Assembly: GCA_018001695.1 (NCBI GenBank) | Contig: JAGNHN010000017.1 | Location: 1 to 38,134 of the forward strand | Source: Lentimicrobiaceae bacterium | Lineage (GTDB): Bacteria; Bacteroidota; Bacteroidia; Bacteroidales; JAGNHN01 | DNA: 38,134 nucleotides | Direction: 5' to 3' | Part shown: in pieces, positions 34,024 through 38,134 of the stretch | How the letters are laid out: each line of letters starts with the position of its first letter | Position numbering within the stretch: position 1 is the stretch's first letter | Program-made: the position numbers and the translations under genes | Notes under the pieces: generated by a model | Told to the model about the DNA's origin: nothing | Database searches by the model: none | What the model saw: the letters and a program-made list of their open reading frames with translations, nothing else

Positions 34024-37000
34024 TTACCGGACCATCACTTTCTTCACCACCCGCTGATCTCCCTTCCGGATCGAGATGAAATATATCCCTGTAGTGAGTG
34101 CGTTGATATTGATTTCCATGATGTTATTCCGAAGGTGCATGGGTATATCTAGCCGCCTGCCCAGCATATCCTGCATATCGACAGTAGCCATATGCAGATC
34201 TTTACCAGATATCATCAATTGCCCCTGAGCAGGATTGGGGTATACCTCCACCTCAAAATCCGGCAAATGCTCTTCGATGGAAGTAGGATCCAGGGTCGTA
34301 AAGCTGTAGGTAAAACCTCCTCCGAAATCGGGCTGAAATGTTTTGAAAATGTTGCCGCTCATATCCCTGAGTATCATATAACCTGTACCCTGGTTTGGGT
34401 TGGCCCACCATTGTATTCCATCTCCGCCCGTATCCCAGACCTCCAGGGTATAACACCCATTCAAATGAAAAGTGTCTCTGTACATGGTATTTGCAGTGGA
34501 TAAGCTGCTGGTGCCTGGCAGAATATTTCCATTTTCGTCGTAGATCTTATAGGAGTTCTGGAAAGGATAATTGTTGGTTTTAAATTCAACGACGATGTTC
34601 TGAGGAATCTTCTCGGTGAGCGTGAAAGGAGAGCGGTAAACGTTGTTGTATGGATAGTTATCGTCAACATCATTTACCTTATCCAGTGATACATAGAAGA
34701 TGTTGTTGGTGGTCTGGAAGGCATGGTCCCATAACCCGGCCGTTGGAAGCATGATCCGGGTTGTGTCCATGTAACCAAGATTCCCGGTCCATGTATACGT
34801 CTGTTTCGTGGTGGCATTATTGAGCCAATAAGAAATCTCCAGCTTTGTTACAGGATTTGCGCCTGTATTCTGCACCAGGACAACAGGGTTGGCACATATA
34901 GGATTTTTCCTGGAATAAACGACTTTATCCGAAGGAGCGAGCACGTTCACTACATGGGCATCCAGATTATGGTTAGGTCCACCATATGTAACAAGCTGAA
35001 ATGCTGCGATATAGCGATAGTCCCCGGAGGGATTCATGGGTGGAGAGCAATTATAATCCAGACTTGCGTTCGTTCCGGGTGTGACCAGGGGTGTGATATC
35101 CAGCTCCTTTGTCAACGAATACTGACCGGGACACCAGCCCTGGCGGTCATAAACCCAGGTACCTCCCTGCGGAAAGACCGGCTTCATGGAGCATTCTTCG
35201 GTGATTTGCCAGGAAAAGGAATTCGTACTGCTATTGACCAGGAAATAATGGTTCACGATGCCTCCATTCTGGTGAAATTCTCCTTCGCTTCCATGCCCCG
35301 TAATGGTAGCCCGGATTTTAAAAGCTTGTCCGCTGGACAACAAAGGAGCCACAACAGGAGGGTACCTGACGTTATTGACGATGCCTGAAATGCTGGCCTC
35401 ACCGGCGCGGGCCGAGCCCTGCCACAACTGCTCGAAGGCCAGAATGTTTCTGGGGGGCGTTCCCACGATAAAGAGAAAGTCAATGTCCATGTCTTCCTGG
35501 TAAATCCCTCCTGTCATCATGATTCTTTTCTTCCCTTTGAGCAGCGGCATAAAATCGGAAACATCAAAAAACCAGGATTTTCCGTTGATCCCCAGGTTCA
35601 ACCCTTTTCCATATGGCGTCACGAAGGACATGATCTCGTTGTAATAGGGAAAGCGTTTGTAGTAATTCAGGGTGTTGACCTGAATAGAATCATCCGCTAC
35701 TAGTGGGATGGTTGAGATCAGGGTATCCATGTCTCCATCCATGATCCGCTGCGGAGTTGTATGGTAATAGAGATGGGAAGAGATCAGTGCAAGAGAGTCA
35801 TCTTTCAATACCCCCGGGGTTGCCGGTACGATGGCGTATTCCTTGACAATATTAGGATTTCTGCGGAGCGAATCCATTGCATAGACCAGGGTAGTATCCA
35901 AAATATAAGTACCCCTTAGTAATGCTATGGCTGGCCGTGTCGACATCTCATTAAAAACCAAACGCAGCGCATCTCCCCGCTCATAAGTCCAAAGGAAGTC
36001 GGACCCAACACTTGCCAGTTGGTGTCTGCTATCCACCAGGGTAAGCCCGACTCCTTCATCCATTTTATAGTAAGCCAGCAGGTTGGCATACGATGTATGT
36101 GAAGCATCCAGTGATTTGTTCTTATAGGCCTGTATTTCTGTCAGGCTGAGCGCTTTATCCCACACGCTCAACTGATTGATTTTCCCTTTGTAATTGGCTG
36201 TCCGCGAAGGATTATTACCCAGAAACATCTGTTTGAGAGAGATGGCTTTGGTTTTCCCCGTGCCAGATTGCCACAGGTTTCCATTGAGATAAATGCTCAT
36301 GTTTCCGGTGGCTGCATTTTTGGTAAACACCCAATGATTCCATTGTCCTTTCATCTCTTGTGGCAGGGCTGCCTTTTCAATGCGGTCATAACCACCCGAA
36401 TATCCACAGTCGAAGATGACATTGCCATTACCCCAGGGCAAATGGACATTGACCTGGCGTTGATTGGATAGTCCGGCGAAGCCATAGGCGATGGTGGTAT
36501 TAACAGGTAGATCCGCATATCCGTAGGCCCAGAATCCCAGAGAGAATTGGCTGCTGATACTATTGAAATAGGTGCTGTCCAGATAAACCAGACCAGAACC
36601 GCTGAAATCGAGGGCATAGTTGTTGTTGGCACTCAGGCTGCTGATGTGAGGCGTAGTGCTGCCCATAAGCACTACAGGATTTCCGGGTATTGTATTGGTG
36701 AAGGAGAATTCTATCAACAGATTACTGGTTCCATCCCAAACGAATGGTGTATAAAACTGTATCCGGTTACTCCCCTGGCTGAAAGAATAGGTGTTATTAT
36801 AAACGGTTGTGAACCCGGATAGTGCGACCGTGCTTGCTGACAAGCTACCTGCGCTGGTATGCTGTATGCCGATTTTCAGGAAATGTGCAGTGCCGCCGGT
36901 ATTGGCCACCTCCAGCCTGATGCCATCGATGGCTCCTGCGCTGAACCCTGCTGCCAGCAATTCGGCAGCCGTATAGAGCATTTGGGACTTGCCTGATCGT

Positions 37001-37482
37001 TCGTCTGTTTTGAGCACATGACCTGCCTGTGCAACTCCCTGTCCAACAAGAGTCTGCGTTTCCTGAATAATGCTATCAACCTCCACAAGGTATTGTCTGA
37101 AGCGGTAATAGTCAAAAATGGGCGCCAGACGATATGGGAAATTTGTGCCTGTAAAATGAGAAATGGTATGAGAAGGATGTGTCTGCAATACCTCTTCTAT
37201 TTTTGAAGAATCCACAATGAAGGTATTGCAGGAATAGTCCCATTCCCCGCATCCCTGGTTGGGTGCCGACTGTGTGGATACGAGTCCGTTTTTGCAGCGC
37301 ATGCTGTACTTCATGATGACCTTCTCAAAGCTGATGTTACCGGAAGTGAAGGTAAGCACCGTATCCCTGACGCTGCTGGTATAACTGAAGGCGCTGACCA
37401 CGATGGTATCACCTGGCTGTTGGCCAAAGATATTACTGGCATTCAGCGCAATCCAGACGACAAAGAGTAGAATTCTCTTCAT
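34024..37482 (-). CDS. PNGase-F-like secreted protein with LamG-type insert and T9SS domain
   Basis: A 1152-residue secreted protein. The signal is MKRILLFVVWIALNASNIFG. The N-terminal part has the PNGase-F-type GCGEWDYSC motif (residues 77-85; D82 aligns with catalytic Asp60 of PNGase F). About 270-470 is a LamG/concanavalin-type jelly roll (DFSGSGLVYLDSTYF, WAYGYAD, KGQWNHWVFTKN). The C-terminal PNGase F fold resumes with DVSDFMPLLKGKKRI and VYDRQGWCPGQY, the family's DRxGWCPG motif. A CARDB-like domain and a final T9SS type A sorting domain (VYPNPAQGQ to GIYFISI, about 1075-1152) end the chain. The segment matching PNGase F's T-E118-T-W reads TGGI, and the CAEW segment with E206 is not visible, so deglycosylating activity is doubtful. 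It may bind or modify N-glycoproteins. Confidence 0.82.
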   Translation of the reverse strand: MKRILLFVVWIALNASNIFGQQPGDTIVVSAFSYTSSVRDTVLTFTSGNISFEKVIMKYSMRCKNGLVSTQSAPNQGCGEWDYSCNTFIVDSSKIEEVLQTHPSHTISHFTGTNFPYRLAPIFDYYRFRQYLVEVDSIIQETQTLVGQGVAQAGHVLKTDERSGKSQMLYTAAELLAAGFSAGAIDGIRLEVANTGGTAHFLKIGIQHTSAGSLSASTVALSGFTTVYNNTYSFSQGSNRIQFYTPFVWDGTSNLLIEFSFTNTIPGNPVVLMGSTTPHISSLSANNNYALDFSGSGLVYLDSTYFNSISSQFSLGFWAYGYADLPVNTTIAYGFAGLSNQRQVNVHLPWGNGNVIFDCGYSGGYDRIEKAALPQEMKGQWNHWVFTKNAATGNMSIYLNGNLWQSGTGKTKAISLKQMFLGNNPSRTANYKGKINQLSVWDKALSLTEIQAYKNKSLDASHTSYANLLAYYKMDEGVGLTLVDSRHQLASVGSDFLWTYERGDALRLVFNEMSTRPAIALLRGTYILDTTLVYAMDSLRRNPNIVKEYAIVPATPGVLKDDSLALISSHLYYHTTPQRIMDGDMDTLISTIPLVADDSIQVNTLNYYKRFPYYNEIMSFVTPYGKGLNLGINGKSWFFDVSDFMPLLKGKKRIMMTGGIYQEDMDIDFLFIVGTPPRNILAFEQLWQGSARAGEASISGIVNNVRYPPVVAPLLSSGQAFKIRATITGHGSEGEFHQNGGIVNHYFLVNSSTNSFSWQITEECSMKPVFPQGGTWVYDRQGWCPGQYSLTKELDITPLVTPGTNASLDYNCSPPMNPSGDYRYIAAFQLVTYGGPNHNLDAHVVNVLAPSDKVVYSRKNPICANPVVLVQNTGANPVTKLEISYWLNNATTKQTYTWTGNLGYMDTTRIMLPTAGLWDHAFQTTNNIFYVSLDKVNDVDDNYPYNNVYRSPFTLTEKIPQNIVVEFKTNNYPFQNSYKIYDENGNILPGTSSLSTANTMYRDTFHLNGCYTLEVWDTGGDGIQWWANPNQGTGYMILRDMSGNIFKTFQPDFGGGFTYSFTTLDPTSIEEHLPDFEVEVYPNPAQGQLMISGKDLHMATVDMQDMLGRRLDIPMHLRNNIMEININALTTGIYFISIRKGDQRVVKKVMVR

Positions 37483-37504
37483 AGGTAGAGGGGTTAATAT
37501 TTAC

Positions 37505-37512
37505 CAAAGATA
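37505..37512 (-). promoter_or_regulatory. Candidate -7 element of the PNGase-F-like gene
   Basis: TATCTTTG on the minus strand, 22 nt before the ATG, fits TAnnTTTG. No -33 TTG at the expected spacing. Confidence 0.4.
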
Positions 37513-37659
37513 GACAGGAGATCCTTGGTTGCATGTTGATATGGCAACAAAAGCGTGAAACAGTTTAATTTGGAGATTCAGGGATATTTATCACAGACTC
37601 AGCAGGAGAATGTGCGTTTAACCCCTTGGTTGTTCAGGTCGAATTTTTGAACCTGTCAC

Positions 37660-37689
37660 TTGTCCTGTGGGGATAGTTTTATATCTTTG
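37660..37689 (+). promoter_or_regulatory. Promoter of tRNA-Pro
   Basis: TTG (37660-37662), a 19-nt spacer and TATCTTTG (37682-37689) match the Bacteroidota consensus. The predicted start is near 37696, about 15 nt before the tRNA. Confidence 0.75.
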
Positions 37690-37710
37690 TCGTCCTCTTT
37701 TGGAGTTGTA

Positions 37711-37785
37711 CGGGATGTAGCGCAGTCCGGTTAGCGCGCTTCGTTCGGGACGAAGAGGCCGGAGGTTCGAATCCTCTCATCCCGA
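37711..37785 (+). tRNA. tRNA-Pro (anticodon CGG)
   Basis: A complete cloverleaf. Acceptor stem CGGGATG/CATCCCG with discriminator A; D stem GCGC/GCGC; anticodon stem CTTCG/CGAAG with loop TTCGGGA (anticodon CGG, Pro codon CCG); T stem GGAGG/CCTCT around TTCGAAT. CCA is not encoded. Protein-like open frames crossing it on the minus strand are spurious. It has its own promoter and terminator. Confidence 0.97.
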
Positions 37786-37790
37786 CAACC

Positions 37791-37823
37791 AAAGTCCTGT
37801 TTGCGAAGCAAACAGGACTTTTT
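37791..37823 (+). terminator. Intrinsic terminator of tRNA-Pro
   Basis: A perfect 14-bp stem (AAAGTCCTGTTTGC and its complement) with loop GAA and a T run, starting 6 nt past the tRNA 3' end. Confidence 0.9.
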
Positions 37824-37894
37824 ATTTCCGAGCGTCGAATGCTTGCATTCGAAAGCGAGGGAATAAAAAGGCCGAAGCCGCACGCAGTGCGGCA
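37824..37894. repeat. Diverged leading partial copy of the 113-bp repeat
   Basis: This stretch parallels the second half of the repeat unit that follows (an ATAAAAAG-GCCGA core against ATAAAAAG-ACCGA, then GGGATTTGGTTGAAT), but its two hairpins differ. The first is CGAATGC-TT-GCATTCG (37836-37851), where the unit has CGAAC-TT-GTTCG. The second is GCCGCAC-GCA-GTGCGGC (37877-37893), where the unit has an unpaired CCGAGCGAAGCGAGG. It looks like an older unit whose palindromes have been exchanged. Confidence 0.6.
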
Positions 37895-38134
37895 GGGATT
37901 TGGTTGAATCCCCCCCACAATGGATCACGCAAGTAATCCTCTCGATTCAGCCCGAACTTGTTCGAGGCTGTAGGATATAAAAAGACCGACCGAGCGAAGC
38001 GAGGAAGGGGATTTGGTTGAATCCCCCCCACAATGGATCACGCAAGTAATCCTCTCGATTCAGCCCGAACTTGTTCGAGGCTGTAGGATATAAAAAGACC
38101 GACCGAGCGAAGCGAGGAAGGGGATTTGGTTGAA
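37895..38134. repeat. 113-bp direct tandem repeat downstream of tRNA-Pro (runs off the window)
   Basis: Two complete, identical 113-bp copies (37895-38007, 38008-38120) and the first 14 bp of a third, cut by the window end, so the total copy number is unknown. Each unit starts with a T-arm-like hairpin (GGGATT-TGGTTG-AATCCC), includes AATCCTCTCGATTCAGCCCGA, resembling the tRNA-Pro 3' end AATCCTCTCATCCCGA, and then the hairpin CGAAC-TT-GTTCG. Open frames over it are not credible genes. Confidence 0.85.

Noticed and set aside
37679-38031. Minus-strand open frames over tRNA-Pro and its repeats
   Set aside because: They read through the tRNA gene, the terminator and the tandem repeats. Such translations of tRNA regions are common spurious predictions.
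1-38134. Integrative element between the two tRNA genes
   Set aside because: tRNA genes are typical integration sites, but there is no integrase, no matching direct repeat of a tRNA end across the interval, and the content is largely housekeeping genes.

Overview
The window looks like a chromosomal segment of a Bacteroidota bacterium, probably class Bacteroidia. Four proteins end in a Por/type IX secretion (T9SS) C-terminal sorting domain. Several promoters fit the phylum-specific TTG-N19-21-TAnnTTTG pattern. The fabH-plsX-rpmF-yceD cluster, the DUF4270 lipoprotein beside a one-domain glycogen/starch synthase and glmS, and a cysteine-free L32 are all typical of the phylum. No transposase, integrase, phage gene, CRISPR array or rRNA is visible. 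The exact genus cannot be read from the sequence.

Layout. 1-1260: tRNA-Asn(GTT) on the minus strand, preceded (in its own direction) by eleven 79-bp tandem units that are broken copies of the same tRNA, with one phylum-type promoter beyond the far end of the array. 1263-6845 (+): a secreted gingipain-like C25 protease and a HerA-like ATPase. 6870-9547 (-): a sodium:solute symporter overlapping by 4 bp a small Omp85-like barrel. 9817-10866 (-): a secreted choice-of-anchor-L protein. 11042-13166 (+): a PLP aminotransferase and a ZIP/ZupT metal transporter. 13282-16019 (-): the yceD-rpmF-plsX-fabH lipid/ribosome operon with a clear promoter. 16095-19328 (-): a 1077-residue oxidoreductase joining two flavin modules and four iron-sulphur modules. 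19652-23707 (+): one-domain GT5, DUF4270 lipoprotein and GlmS. 23716-25362 (-): S41 C-terminal processing protease. 25499-27671 (-): a lipoprotein cytochrome c followed by a NirK-like multicopper protein with an amicyanin-like tail domain. 27877-29526 (+): MuiA-family protein. 29642-32737 (-): an acyl-CoA dehydrogenase and a T9SS-secreted esterase cut by one in-frame TAG. 33127-33975 (+): YpfJ-type zinc peptidase. 34024-37482 (-): a large PNGase-F-like secreted protein with an inserted LamG-type domain. 37711-38134 (+): tRNA-Pro(CGG), a strong terminator, then a 113-bp tandem repeat running off the window.

How it fits together. Most genes are housekeeping (fatty-acid and phospholipid initiation, amino-sugar synthesis, tRNA, L32) mixed with surface and secreted functions (protease, glycan-related protein, esterase, barrel). 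The cytochrome c/copper-protein pair looks like a small periplasmic electron-transfer unit.

The most unusual content lies at the two ends. Two unrelated tRNA genes each sit beside a tandem array that contains pieces resembling the tRNA. In both arrays the hairpin stems differ between copies but remain paired. The tRNA-Asn array, in which the 5' anticodon half-arm including the first anticodon base is replaced by a 16-nt palindrome-like hairpin and which appears to be co-transcribed with the functional tRNA, is the best candidate for an undescribed system.
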